A DNA stretch of 64,000 bases from Anaerolineales bacterium (GTDB taxonomy: Bacteria; Chloroflexota; Anaerolineae; Anaerolineales; Villigracilaceae), in the NCBI GenBank assembly GCA_013140605.1, contig JABFSL010000001.1, positions 62,001-126,000 of the forward strand, read 5' to 3'. The notes under the pieces are model-generated. The model made no database searches and was not told where the DNA came from. It saw only the letters and a list, made by a program, of their open reading frames with translations. Positions within the stretch are counted from its first letter, which is position 1, and each line of letters begins with the position of its first letter. This document shows, piece by piece, positions 7,890 to 16,065 of this stretch. The position numbers and the translations under genes are program-made.

Positions 7890-9092
7890 GTGACCCCATT
7901 AGATTTTGGAAAACAGCTTCGCACCTTTCGTCTCCAATGTCGCGATTCAAAGACTGGAAAGACACTCTCCCAACAACAGCTTGGGGAATTTCTGCGTGAA
8001 GAATTGGGAGTACGCTACAGCGGAGCAGCAGTCAGTGATTGGGAACGCAACGAAAGCAAAATCAACGTCAATGACCGTCTCCTGCTTATCAGCCTGGTAA
8101 AAATTTTGAAACGGCATGGGGGGATAAAAACACTGGCAGACGCAAACCTCCTGCTCGAAGCTGGCAACTATCGCGCCATTAATATCGACGAAAAAAATGG
8201 GATATTCCCGGAAGAGCCCGACAATGCTGGTCAGCAAACCCCATTAATAGAACACCCGCACAATCCAGGCCCTCCACTTAACAGTGTCTTTTTCAACTCC
8301 CCTGTGGAATTTCAAAAAATTCTGGCTGAGGAAAGAGAGGGGCCGCCGCCTGTATGGCCACGCGTTATTGTTGCAGTCATAAACAAAGCAACAAGCCAAT
8401 GGAACATCTTTCACTCCGTACGTTTTTTGGTCTGGCTTTGGATCTGGCTGCTAACATACCTGATGATCGCCCCGTCCCTGCAATGGCCTTTTGACTCGCA
8501 GGAAAGCTCACAATTTTTCATGGGGTTGTATGGAGCAGGCAGCATCCTTATTCCGTTACTCATGGGTGGCATGGTTGGGGTAAAAAACAATTCCTTTTGG
8601 CGTGATAAAAAAACCTCCCCAGCTTTCACACTTCCCCTGTACATGGTTCAGGGAGCGTCCATCGGCTTTCACGTTGGTTACTTTTTTATTTTTTCGCTTT
8701 CATTGACGCAATATTATTTTCAAGCCCAACCGTCCGTTTGGGGTGAGATCATCAAAATGCTAATTCCCCTTTTCATTGGATATGCCGGCGCCCATCTTGT
8801 TCCCTACAATCTCTGGCGTGCGTATGGAGGTCTACATTTAAAAGATGGCGGCATCTTTTTTATCTTCATTATTCTTGGTCCGTTATGGGCATGGTTTTTT
8901 CTGGAATTTTATGAAATCCTTATCACCCAAAAGCTCGGCGTAATTCTCATACTGCTGTCCGCCACAATCATTGCAGGCGCAATGGCAATCCAATATCGTC
9001 GAAAAGGGAACACGATCATTCCCCTTCCCTGGGTGATTCTTTTTTATGGCCTGATCTTTATCTGCCAGATCGTATTGTTCTTTATTAAATAA
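7890..9092 (+). CDS. Membrane-bound HTH (XRE-like) protein
   Basis: This 400-residue protein starts at a GTG with GAGG upstream. Residues about 5-75 resemble an XRE/Cro helix-turn-helix (LSQQQLGEFL ... YSGAAVSDWERNE). A Pro-rich linker follows, then seven or so transmembrane helices from about 175 to the C-terminus. Such proteins are thought to regulate transcription from the membrane, directly or after release. It lies 116 bases after the ComP-like kinase on the same strand and may be co-transcribed, so it could be a target or modulator of the peptide system. No ligand or enzyme motif is visible in the membrane part. Confidence 0.7.
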   Translation: MTPLDFGKQLRTFRLQCRDSKTGKTLSQQQLGEFLREELGVRYSGAAVSDWERNESKINVNDRLLLISLVKILKRHGGIKTLADANLLLEAGNYRAINIDEKNGIFPEEPDNAGQQTPLIEHPHNPGPPLNSVFFNSPVEFQKILAEEREGPPPVWPRVIVAVINKATSQWNIFHSVRFLVWLWIWLLTYLMIAPSLQWPFDSQESSQFFMGLYGAGSILIPLLMGGMVGVKNNSFWRDKKTSPAFTLPLYMVQGASIGFHVGYFFIFSLSLTQYYFQAQPSVWGEIIKMLIPLFIGYAGAHLVPYNLWRAYGGLHLKDGGIFFIFIILGPLWAWFFLEFYEILITQKLGVILILLSATIIAGAMAIQYRRKGNTIIPLPWVILFYGLIFICQIVLFFIK

Positions 9093-9111
9093 GCCACCCA
9101 AAGCGGGGAAA

Positions 9112-9150
9112 GTATAATCAGCCAATCATGCTCACCCCCGAATCCATTCT
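9112..9150 (+). repeat. Partial copy of the recQ promoter and start
   Basis: The run from TATAATCAGCCAATCATG through the first codons is almost identical to 10891-10930 at the recQ start. It lies between the convergent ends of the HTH gene and the receiver gene and leads into no recQ sequence. It is a duplicated fragment. Confidence 0.7.
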
Positions 9151-9166
9151 CGAACCCTCATCCCTC

Positions 9167-9853
9167 TTATTTCTTGACGACGAATTTTTCAAGCTCGATG
9201 TAGATCTGGTCAAGCAGAAGTTTTAATTCATCCCGTTCATGGATGGACTGAATAATGGCCGCCCGAAAGGACTGATCTCTTTCTTCCGGAAAGGCTCCGA
9301 GCAAATACTCGTCGCGTGCTATCTGTTTATTCTTTTGTTCCAGTTTTAATTCAAGCCGTTTTCGATATTCGCTGTAGAAACCGAATTCCCTGAGCGGCTC
9401 GATCACCGCTTTTACGCCGCGGGTTAAAAGATCATCGATCGTTGACAGAAATACTTCCATGTCCACCGGCTTTTGGATGAAACGAGTTGCCCCGATTTTC
9501 AATGCAAATTTCACATCTTCAGGTGTAATATACGTGGCCGTGATAAAAACCACTGGAATATCACGCGTCTCAGGGTTTATCCGTATTCTATGCACAAGAC
9601 CGAATCCATCCAGCTTGGGCATCATAATATCGGCGATCACGATCGACGGATGTTCCTTCTGAATAACATCCAATCCCTCCCTGCCGTTGGTTGCGGTCAC
9701 CACACGATAGCCCTTGATGGTGAGCGTCGTATCCAACATCTTTCGGATATCGGGATCATCCTCCACAACGAGCAGATAACCTTGTTCTGTATTCATAGAT
9801 TTATAGTATTCAAATGCCGCCGGTATAGTCGTATTAATTTCGTTACAACTCAT
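9167..9853 (-). CDS. Response regulator, receiver plus C-terminal helical region
   Basis: This protein has up to 228 residues. The receiver domain spans about 25-145: VVEDD acidic pair, phospho-acceptor Asp in IVIADIMMPKLDG, Thr in FITAT and Lys in FIQKPVD. The last 80 residues are charged and helical, with no DNA-binding or enzymatic motif that I recognise. No kinase is adjacent; the nearest in position is the ComP-like kinase. The start is unclear: the ATG at 9853 has no ribosome site, and a later Met at 9796 would give a more typical receiver N-terminus. Confidence 0.8.
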   Translation of the reverse strand: MSCNEINTTIPAAFEYYKSMNTEQGYLLVVEDDPDIRKMLDTTLTIKGYRVVTATNGREGLDVIQKEHPSIVIADIMMPKLDGFGLVHRIRINPETRDIPVVFITATYITPEDVKFALKIGATRFIQKPVDMEVFLSTIDDLLTRGVKAVIEPLREFGFYSEYRKRLELKLEQKNKQIARDEYLLGAFPEERDQSFRAAIIQSIHERDELKLLLDQIYIELEKFVVKK

Positions 9854-9874
9854 GCAGGGCTGTTTGGATAATCC

Positions 9875-9901
9875 CCGAATCCATGCTCAAATCACTTCAC
9901 C
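9875..9901 (+). repeat. Short recQ-start-like fragment
   Basis: CCCCGAATCCATGCTCAAAT and the following CACTT resemble codons 3-11 of recQ (10914-10940) with a few differences. It is the third and weakest such copy and could be chance combined with shared ancestry. Confidence 0.35.
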
Positions 9902-9913
9902 AATCATCCCTTG

Positions 9914-10576
9914 CTAAACTAGCAACAATTTTTCCCCTAATTGATTCACCTGTGAAAGAAACTCATCCAAGGGGGGTGCGTTAATCCAGCGGACAGCCTG
10001 CCAATCTTCTTGTTCCACAGAACATAATACGCGCGCGAGGTCGGCAGGGAAGATGCCAATTGCCTTTCCCTGCGCTCCATTGATCGCTTCCTTCAAGGAA
10101 AGCCCTTTTTGGATGCAAAGACCCCAAATATCCGCAAAGTCTTTGGGCTCTTCGCGATCCAAAATGGCGGTTACTTTATTTGCAAGGATATTTTCAGCGG
10201 TATCCATCCGTCCAAGAATGGGATGATTCACAACCTTCCCCACCCGCGCAGGGACATCATTTATAAACTCAACTTTTAGAATAGTTTGACTCTCGGTCAG
10301 ATTCAAACGCGCAAAACGCTCTTCTTTCATCACGACTTTGCATGACCAATTTTCAGACCGTGTAAAGGCTTGAATGATCCGTTCCACCCATAAGCCAAAA
10401 CGGTTGTCATCATTGACGAAATAATCCAGGTCGTCTGAAAAGCGATGCTGGAGATAACCGCGCGAGGAAGCCGTTCCGCCCGTAAGGTAAAACCCGGTAT
10501 CCACCTGATTGAGGACTTTGATCACACGGTCTTGAAAAGGATAGAGAACATCAAGGTAAAAAGATGGATTATTCAT
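9914..10576 (-). CDS. AbiEii-like nucleotidyltransferase (putative toxin)
   Basis: This 220-residue protein has the nucleotidyltransferase core near its N-terminus: YLTGGTASSRG, then HRFSDDLDYFV with the metal-binding Asp pair, and KVEFINDVP supplying a third acidic residue. Members of this family act as toxins that modify tRNA or other targets in type IV toxin-antitoxin and abortive-infection pairs. The start overlaps the end of the preceding small gene by eight bases, so the two are translated together. This fits a two-gene defence or toxin-antitoxin unit. Some relatives are not toxic, so the biological role is open. Confidence 0.75.
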   Translation of the reverse strand: MNNPSFYLDVLYPFQDRVIKVLNQVDTGFYLTGGTASSRGYLQHRFSDDLDYFVNDDNRFGLWVERIIQAFTRSENWSCKVVMKEERFARLNLTESQTILKVEFINDVPARVGKVVNHPILGRMDTAENILANKVTAILDREEPKDFADIWGLCIQKGLSLKEAINGAQGKAIGIFPADLARVLCSVEQEDWQAVRWINAPPLDEFLSQVNQLGEKLLLV

Positions 10577-10862
10577 TCAGCAACTCTGGATGTTTCTCAG
10601 GCAGCCACTTTACCAAAAAATCAAATCCGCGCACACGGCTTTTCGAGCGAATTTTTCCGCGCCAGCGCTGCCAATTTTCCACGAGACGTTTGAAGCCGAT
10701 AAGCTCAATGATCTCTTCATAAGAAGCATATTCGATCAAACGACGCGCCGCCCAATCCGAATCCAGCCGTCCCAACGCACGGCGGCCTTCCAGAATCTCC
10801 TTGAATTGAGCTGCGTCAAGATCGTAATCCCAAATGTAAGGCAAATGTTGTGTCTCCTGCAT
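10569..10862 (-). CDS. Small partner of the AbiEii-like protein (putative antitoxin)
   Basis: This 97-residue protein starts at the ATG at 10862; an upstream GTG would add five residues. It is helical and charged (YIWDYDLDAAQFKEILEGR ... LDSDWAARRLIEYASYEEI) with a Trp-rich middle and basic C-terminus. TATAAT lies exactly six bases before the ATG, suggesting a leaderless mRNA. Genes of this type are regularly found just before AbiEii-like nucleotidyltransferases. No DNA-binding motif is certain. It diverges from recQ across 43 bases. Confidence 0.65.
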   Translation of the reverse strand: MQETQHLPYIWDYDLDAAQFKEILEGRRALGRLDSDWAARRLIEYASYEEIIELIGFKRLVENWQRWRGKIRSKSRVRGFDFLVKWLPEKHPELLNE

Positions 10863-10905
10863 GGTGTGATTATACACTTCATGAGAGCGTTATAATCAGC
10901 CAATC
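10863..10905. promoter_or_regulatory. Divergent promoters of recQ and the AbiEii-like pair
   Basis: Minus strand: TATAAT at 10874-10869, six bases from the antitoxin ATG. Plus strand: TATAAT at 10891-10896, nine bases from the recQ ATG. Both imply very short or absent leaders. The recQ version is copied elsewhere in the window. Confidence 0.5.
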
Positions 10906-13062
10906 ATGCTCACCCCCGAAACCATTCTCAAATCCACTTTTGGATACGACGCCTTCAAGCCGCTGCAACGCGAGATCATTGCCAACGTGCAGGCGCGGCG
11001 CGACACGTTGGTCATCATGCCAACAGGCGGCGGCAAGTCGCTCACTTATCAAGTGCCCGCGCTCCTGTTCGACGGCCTCACTGTTGTTGTCTCGCCGCTG
11101 ATCGCGTTGATGAAAGATCAAGTGGAGCAGTTGCGTGCGCTGGGTGTCTCTGCGGTCTTTCTCAACAGTTCATTGTCTCCAGAAGAATATCAGGAGAATA
11201 TGGACGCTGTGAAAAGCGGACAGTCCAAACTGCTTTATGTGGCGCCTGAGACATTACTGACTCCCAGAATTTATTCGCTTCTCTCTTCCCTGAAACTTGA
11301 TCTGCTTGCGATTGACGAGGCTCACTGCATCTCAGAGTGGGGCCACGACTTCCGCCCCGAGTATCGCCAGCTGGTGGATGTGCGCCGCAAGTTCCCGTCC
11401 GCAGTGTGCATGGCGTTGACAGCCACCGCTACCCCGCGAGTCTGTGACGACATTGAATCTACGCTAGGATTTACAAAATCAAATAAATTTCTCGCTTCTT
11501 TTAATAGGGAGAATCTTTTCATTGAAGTAAAGCCCAAACGCGAGCCTGTTGCACAGACATTGAAATTCCTCGAAAACTTCAAAGAACAATCGGGGATCAT
11601 CTATTGTTTCTCACGCAAACAAGTGGATGAACTCGCCGCGACATTGGCGCGCTATAAATATTCTGTCCGCCCATATCATGCAGGGCTTGAAGATTCAGAT
11701 CGCAGAAGAAATCAGGAAGCCTTCATCCGCGATGACGCGCAGATCATTGTCGCGACGATTGCATTTGGCATGGGAATCAACAAGCCGAATGTGCGCTTTG
11801 TGATTCATTTTGATCTGCCGAAAAGCATCGAAAGTTATTATCAAGAAATTGGCCGCGCCGGGCGGGACGGTCTGCCCGCGCATTGTTTGCTGCTGTACAG
11901 TTATGCTGATGCAAGCAAGATCAGATATTTCATAGATCAAAAGGAAGAACCAGAGCGAAGCGCATCCTATCAACATTTGGATGCGATGACACGCTATGCG
12001 GAAGGAAGTGTTTGCCGGCGCAAACCATTGCTCTCCTATTTCGGCGAAACCTATTCACAGGAAAATTGTGCCACCTGCGATAACTGCGGCATGGATGAAA
12101 GCGACCTGGCCGACATCACCATTCCTGCGCAGAAATTTCTCTCCTGCGTCAAACGCAGCGGGGAAAGATTCGGTGCGGCGCATGTGGTGGATATTCTGCT
12201 GGGTTCGGAAAATGAAAAGATTCAGAAATACAATCATCATGAACTATCCACTTATGGAATTGGCAAGGAATTAACGAAGAGTCAATGGATGCATATTTCA
12301 CGTCAACTGGTGGAGAAGGGATTGTTGAATCAGGAACCTGCCTATCGCGTGTTGTCGGTCACTGTCAAAGGGTTGGAAATGCTCAAGTCGCGGGAGCAGG
12401 TTCGAGGTCAGATCAATGAAGCGCAGAAGAAGGAACGCGGAGCCAGAGTTAAATCGTCCGAGTTCGAATATGACAAGTCGCTGTTCAGTCTGCTTCGAAA
12501 TAAAAGAAAAGAATTGGCAGATGAAGCTGGCGTTCCGCCATATGTTATTTTTTCCGATAAAACTTTAGTGGAGATGGCCGGGTATTTCCCGCAGTCGCGT
12601 GAAAGTCTGTTGAATATCAGCGGCGTGGGCAAAGTGAAGCATGAGCGTTATGGAAATGATTTTCTTGTGATCATCAAGGAATATTGCAGGTCGAACAAGC
12701 TCGATGAAAAATATAAAGCGCCGATGCGCGAGAAGGATGATGCGGGGCGGCGTTATGTGGCGGTTGGTGAGGCTTATAACGCGGGCGAAAGCCTTGAGAA
12801 TTTAATGGCGCGTTATGACGTGACCGCGGATACGATCCTGAATCATCTGGCGCGATTCATTCAGGCGGGCAATCCGCTGCGCTCGGCGGAGGATTTGATT
12901 TCGCTTTCGAATCTTTCGCCTGACCAGCAGATGGATGTGTTCAAGGCTTTCGATCATATGGGGTCGGATATGCTCAAACCTGTCTATGATAAATTGAATG
13001 GCGCGGTGAATTACGATGAGTTGCGAATTTTGAGGTTGTGTTATCTTTGCGAAAAGAGATAG
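10906..13062 (+). CDS. recQ: ATP-dependent DNA helicase RecQ
   Basis: This 718-residue 3'-5' helicase acts in recombination and fork repair. In order it shows FKPLQREII (motif 0), Walker A MPTGGGKSLTYQ, VVSPLIALMKDQ, DEAHCISEWGHDFR (DEAH and aromatic loop), ALTATATP, IIYCFSRKQV, ATIAFGMGINKP and YYQEIGRAGRDG. The zinc-binding region follows (C-RRK ... CATCDNC, about 370-395), then a winged-helix RQC domain and an HRDC domain near 520-600. The C-terminal 100 residues contain a further helical segment of the kind seen in long RecQ proteins. All catalytic motifs are intact. No Shine-Dalgarno is visible and the promoter looks leaderless. Confidence 0.96.
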   Translation: MLTPETILKSTFGYDAFKPLQREIIANVQARRDTLVIMPTGGGKSLTYQVPALLFDGLTVVVSPLIALMKDQVEQLRALGVSAVFLNSSLSPEEYQENMDAVKSGQSKLLYVAPETLLTPRIYSLLSSLKLDLLAIDEAHCISEWGHDFRPEYRQLVDVRRKFPSAVCMALTATATPRVCDDIESTLGFTKSNKFLASFNRENLFIEVKPKREPVAQTLKFLENFKEQSGIIYCFSRKQVDELAATLARYKYSVRPYHAGLEDSDRRRNQEAFIRDDAQIIVATIAFGMGINKPNVRFVIHFDLPKSIESYYQEIGRAGRDGLPAHCLLLYSYADASKIRYFIDQKEEPERSASYQHLDAMTRYAEGSVCRRKPLLSYFGETYSQENCATCDNCGMDESDLADITIPAQKFLSCVKRSGERFGAAHVVDILLGSENEKIQKYNHHELSTYGIGKELTKSQWMHISRQLVEKGLLNQEPAYRVLSVTVKGLEMLKSREQVRGQINEAQKKERGARVKSSEFEYDKSLFSLLRNKRKELADEAGVPPYVIFSDKTLVEMAGYFPQSRESLLNISGVGKVKHERYGNDFLVIIKEYCRSNKLDEKYKAPMREKDDAGRRYVAVGEAYNAGESLENLMARYDVTADTILNHLARFIQAGNPLRSAEDLISLSNLSPDQQMDVFKAFDHMGSDMLKPVYDKLNGAVNYDELRILRLCYLCEKR

Positions 13063-13080
13063 CCCTCAAGACTCTTTTAA

Positions 13081-13195
13081 CAATCCGCTAATCCTCGCCA
13101 ATCTACGCTAATCTTTTTGAAGATTTGCGGAATTAGCGGATAAAAGCGAAAGTTCCAAGCCTTTAACAATACACGCCGGGATAACCCGGCGTGTA
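13081..13195. repeat. Intergenic inverted repeats between recQ and HD-GYP genes
   Basis: Two nested structures lie between the convergent genes. ATCCGCTAAT near 13083 pairs with ATTAGCGGAT near 13132-13141. TACACGCCGGG, four bases, CCCGGCGTGTA (13170-13195) form a perfect 11-bp hairpin. The second may act as a bidirectional terminator, though no U-tract follows; the first resembles a REP-like element. Confidence 0.5.
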
Positions 13196-13256
13196 CTCAC
13201 AATAACCCCTGTATCGGCATTCCCCTCAGAACCACCGACAAGGAAAAATAAAAAAA

Positions 13257-14732
13257 TTATGCAGTAACCATGCTGATAAATTCAGAGGCGATGTTTGGGT
13301 CGAAGTGTATTCCTGAATTTTGATTGACGTATTCAAGCGCGTTCGCCTTCGACCATGCGGAGCGATATGGGCGGTCAGACGTCAGCGCATCATAGACATC
13401 GGCAAGGGCGAAGATACGCGCCGCAAGCGGGATGGCGTCCCCCGCGAGTCCGTCCGGGTAGCCGCTCCCATCCCATTTCTCATGATGCGAGCGGGGAATA
13501 TCCATGGCTGGGGCGAGGTAGGAGATCGGCTCAAGCAGTTCCACAGCGATGCTGGGGTGGCGGCGCATGATCTTCCATTCCTCCTCTGTCAACGGGCCGT
13601 GTTTAAATAAGATACTATCCGGTATAGCTACTTTTCCAATATCGTGCAATACGCCGCCGCGATGGATATGGATCATTTCATCCGCGGGGATGTTCAAGCG
13701 GGCGGCGAGTCTCAAGCACATTTCGGTTACGCGGCGGGTATGGTTTTCCGTTTCTGTGTCACGAAGATCCAATGCGCGCGACCAGCCCTCGATCGTTTTT
13801 TCATACGCAAGTGTTAATTCACCATTCGATTGCTGCAGTTCCCTGAACAGGATGGCGCTGTCAATTGCAATGGCGGCCTGACCGGCCAAGGTCTCAAGAA
13901 AACTCAGCCATTCCATGTCCGGGGAAAGCACGGAACGATGGAATATCTCCATGACTCCCAGCGGATTCCCTTTGACGAACAAAGGCACCGCGTAGTAATC
14001 AATAAAATTCTCCGCGCCAAAGTAGGGGGAGCGCAGGAAATCCGTTTGGCGGGACAGCAAGTCGGAAACGTGCATTACCTTGTTTTCCAAAACTGCCTTC
14101 CCAGCGTACCCCGCGCCAATGGGCAATGGGATATGCTCCAAAGCTGTGGTGTAAAAACCAACCCCTGAAGCATGTTCAAGCATGTGGCTGCGGGGATTCA
14201 ACAATGAGATGGAGGCCGCGTCGATCTTCAATTGCGCCCGAACATGGTCGAGGATCGCGGAGAGCGTGGTGCTTAGATCTGAGTTGGTAGTGATCGCAAG
14301 GTCAATCGCGCGGAGGGCCGCAAGCTGCTGTAGTTGACGTTCTATTTTCACCTCCGATTGTTTATGTTTTGTTATGTTCCGTATACATGCAATGACCTGC
14401 CCGTTCGCAATCGGAACAAGGCGGGCTTCAAACCAGCCTTCGCCAAAAGGCATGGGAAGGGAATATTCCATCAGCACAATTTTTTTATCGGAGCGCACAC
14501 TAAATATGGCGTCCATGTATTTTCTGCCAACTTTATAAGGATAGATTTCCTGAATTTTCCGCCCCAGAAACTGGGAGGGGGAAAGATATAAATATGTTTT
14601 ATCACCTGACCTGTAATCCAGTATGGTCCCATCCTCATGAAGGATGAATAACAAATCACCAAAGGCCTGGAATATCGCTTCCAGTCTTTGGTCGGAGTCA
14701 GGCAGGTTTTGCAGAGTCATATCTGTGATCAT
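13257..14732 (-). CDS. HD-GYP cyclic-di-GMP phosphodiesterase with PAS and GAF
   Basis: This 491-residue signalling protein carries a PAS-like domain (about 15-125), a GAF domain (about 150-295) and an HD-GYP domain (about 310-490). The catalytic signatures are complete: H-TRRV, HRGGVLHDIGKVAIPD (HD pair), RRHP, HHEKWDGSGYPDGL (GYP) and ADVYDALTSDRPYR. This domain hydrolyses c-di-GMP, so the protein should link a sensed ligand to second-messenger level. No membrane helix is seen. No Shine-Dalgarno precedes the ATG. It lies 71 bases after the Os1348-like gene on the same strand and could be read from the same transcript. Confidence 0.9.
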   Translation of the reverse strand: MITDMTLQNLPDSDQRLEAIFQAFGDLLFILHEDGTILDYRSGDKTYLYLSPSQFLGRKIQEIYPYKVGRKYMDAIFSVRSDKKIVLMEYSLPMPFGEGWFEARLVPIANGQVIACIRNITKHKQSEVKIERQLQQLAALRAIDLAITTNSDLSTTLSAILDHVRAQLKIDAASISLLNPRSHMLEHASGVGFYTTALEHIPLPIGAGYAGKAVLENKVMHVSDLLSRQTDFLRSPYFGAENFIDYYAVPLFVKGNPLGVMEIFHRSVLSPDMEWLSFLETLAGQAAIAIDSAILFRELQQSNGELTLAYEKTIEGWSRALDLRDTETENHTRRVTEMCLRLAARLNIPADEMIHIHRGGVLHDIGKVAIPDSILFKHGPLTEEEWKIMRRHPSIAVELLEPISYLAPAMDIPRSHHEKWDGSGYPDGLAGDAIPLAARIFALADVYDALTSDRPYRSAWSKANALEYVNQNSGIHFDPNIASEFISMVTA

Positions 14733-14803
14733 ATTATCCGGGTACAGGCGCGACAGCAGTTATCGCGCCATGTCAATAAAACAAGATCCTTTAAATTTTA
14801 TAG

Positions 14804-15076
14804 TCAACTTTGCAAGGCACGGTTGACTTGTGTTGCCAGGTCGGAGAGAGATCTGGCGCGAATGGAGACGATCAAATCCAGTTCTTCCCTGCTCAGTAAA
14901 AATGGTTCCCCAAAGTATCCATTTTGAAGGGCCTGTTCCGGGTGATTTAACAACATGTCACAGAATTGCTGGTTGATGACAGCGGCCGCAAAGACACGGC
15001 TCAACTCGGATGAGTTATTCGGCTTTGAAGCCAGAGAAAGCGAATGTGTCTTTTGAAAAGTTTGTGAAGTAATCAT
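14804..15076 (-). CDS. Short Os1348/NHLP-like protein (possible RiPP-type precursor)
   Basis: This 90-residue protein has a central pattern like the nitrile-hydratase-leader-like short proteins: a helix with LSRVFAAAVINQQFCDMLLNHPEQAL, then FLLSREELDLIVSI and SLSDLATQVNRAL. Such proteins are small and often sit with transport or maturation genes, and some serve as leaders of peptide natural products. Here the start overlaps the stop of the membrane protein gene by four bases (ATGA). No core peptide rich in Cys, Ser or Thr is present, so a RiPP role is uncertain; it may be a small regulatory protein. Confidence 0.5.
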   Translation of the reverse strand: MITSQTFQKTHSLSLASKPNNSSELSRVFAAAVINQQFCDMLLNHPEQALQNGYFGEPFLLSREELDLIVSIRARSLSDLATQVNRALQS

Positions 15077-15657
15077 TGTGAAATACCTCTATTATTTTTA
15101 ACAGGCTGGCCAGTCCATGCCAGCAAACCGAATGCGCCAATCGCAATAAAAACGTCGCCGAGGCTGAATGCCGCTCGATAGGAGAACCAGGCCGGGGTGA
15201 GGAAGCGATCCGCAAGCCACTCGAAGCGGGTATCCTGCGGGGGAAAGTAAATATCCTTTACGCCGAATCGGTCTCCAGGCTGGAAATCAAGCAGTGCGCC
15301 TTCGGGAACCAATTGACCGGCCGTCTGCGGGCTGATGGGCATGAAACCGCCGTTCGCCGCCATAACCGTGAGGTTGAGTGCCAGACCGATGAGCAGGATG
15401 CTCATACCGGGCAGGCCTCGGTTGACCCATGCAAAGCCAAGAAAGACCAGCAGGGAAAGTAGCAGGCAGGCGGCAGAGACCCGGTCACTGACGCGGATAC
15501 GAAAGTAGGGCAGATACAACAAAGTCAATTGAGGCAGAAAGGCGAGAAACGCCAGCCAACTGGCCCGCAACTCAGGCGGTTGATAGGAGTGGCCGCGCCA
15601 ACGTGAGAGCGCAACTCCAGCCGCCAACCCTACTACGAGGGCGATCAGCAGGATCAC
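15073..15657 (-). CDS. DUF5317-like membrane protein
   Basis: This 194-residue protein starts with GTG overlapping by one base the stop of the small peptide gene upstream. It has about five transmembrane helices (1-18, 30-50, 60-80, 85-105 and 165-182). Between the last two lies an outside loop with NGGFMPISPQTA and a stretch rich in Asp and Phe (LLDFQPGDRFGVKDIYFPP). This matches DUF5317 proteins, of unknown function. The tight overlaps on both sides (one and four bases) indicate one translationally coupled operon of peptide, membrane protein and Os1348-like protein. Confidence 0.7.
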   Translation of the reverse strand: MILLIALVVGLAAGVALSRWRGHSYQPPELRASWLAFLAFLPQLTLLYLPYFRIRVSDRVSAACLLLSLLVFLGFAWVNRGLPGMSILLIGLALNLTVMAANGGFMPISPQTAGQLVPEGALLDFQPGDRFGVKDIYFPPQDTRFEWLADRFLTPAWFSYRAAFSLGDVFIAIGAFGLLAWTGQPVKNNRGISQ

Positions 15658-15800
15658 TAACGACCGACGCCGCCGCCGTCCGCCGGGGCGCCAACGCCCA
15701 GTACAAGCATGGCCAGGCTGACGAGCACGAACACCAATTGAATGTTCTGGCGGTTGATCTTATGGGTGGAAGAGACGAGTAAGGCAAGTTTTTTGTTCAT
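15657..15800 (-). CDS. 47-residue one-helix peptide, possible secreted signal precursor
   Basis: The ATG at 15800 is preceded by AAGGAT with a five-base gap; an upstream in-frame start lacks a ribosome site. The product has a basic N-terminus, one hydrophobic helix (about 20-37, ending LVLGVGAP) and a short tail GAPADGGGVGR. This layout fits a small exported or membrane peptide whose tail might be released. It is translationally coupled to the DUF5317-like gene. I know of similar short peptides next to such genes in Chloroflexota only from memory, and no function is established. Confidence 0.55.
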   Translation of the reverse strand: MNKKLALLVSSTHKINRQNIQLVFVLVSLAMLVLGVGAPADGGGVGR

Positions 15801-15881
15801 GGGAGTATCCTTTTTACTAATGGGTGGATTAATTAGATACAAGATACACCAGGGTAGGCTTCAAAACAGGCTTCAAAAGAT

Positions 15882-15914
15882 TAAAAAATAAGCCCGTTTT
15901 GGGGCTTATTTTTA
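15882..15914 (-). terminator. Rho-independent terminator after the MalT/BTAD gene
   Basis: On the minus strand TAAAAATAAGCCC pairs with GGGCTTATTTTTTA, ending in a T-run. It follows the regulator stop at 16066 and separates it from the peptide operon. A second, longer inverted repeat (ACTCACCTT at 15975 with AAGGTGAGT ending at 16066) abuts the stop codon. Confidence 0.65.
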
Positions 15915-16065
15915 ATAATCAGGGATTTCCTTTGCGGAAAGTGCGTTTTTTGGAGGAATTTGGGTTAATTATTTACTCACCTTACGCAGTTTTGAGAAAA
16001 TACGGTATTTTCCCTCACCCTAGCCCTCTCCCTTCCCCCGCAAAGATGAGGGTGCGGAAGGTGAG

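Noticed and set aside
13084..13141. Possible CRISPR-like repeats (GCTAAT units)
   Set aside because: The units are few, short, inverted and without regular spacers; no cas genes are present.
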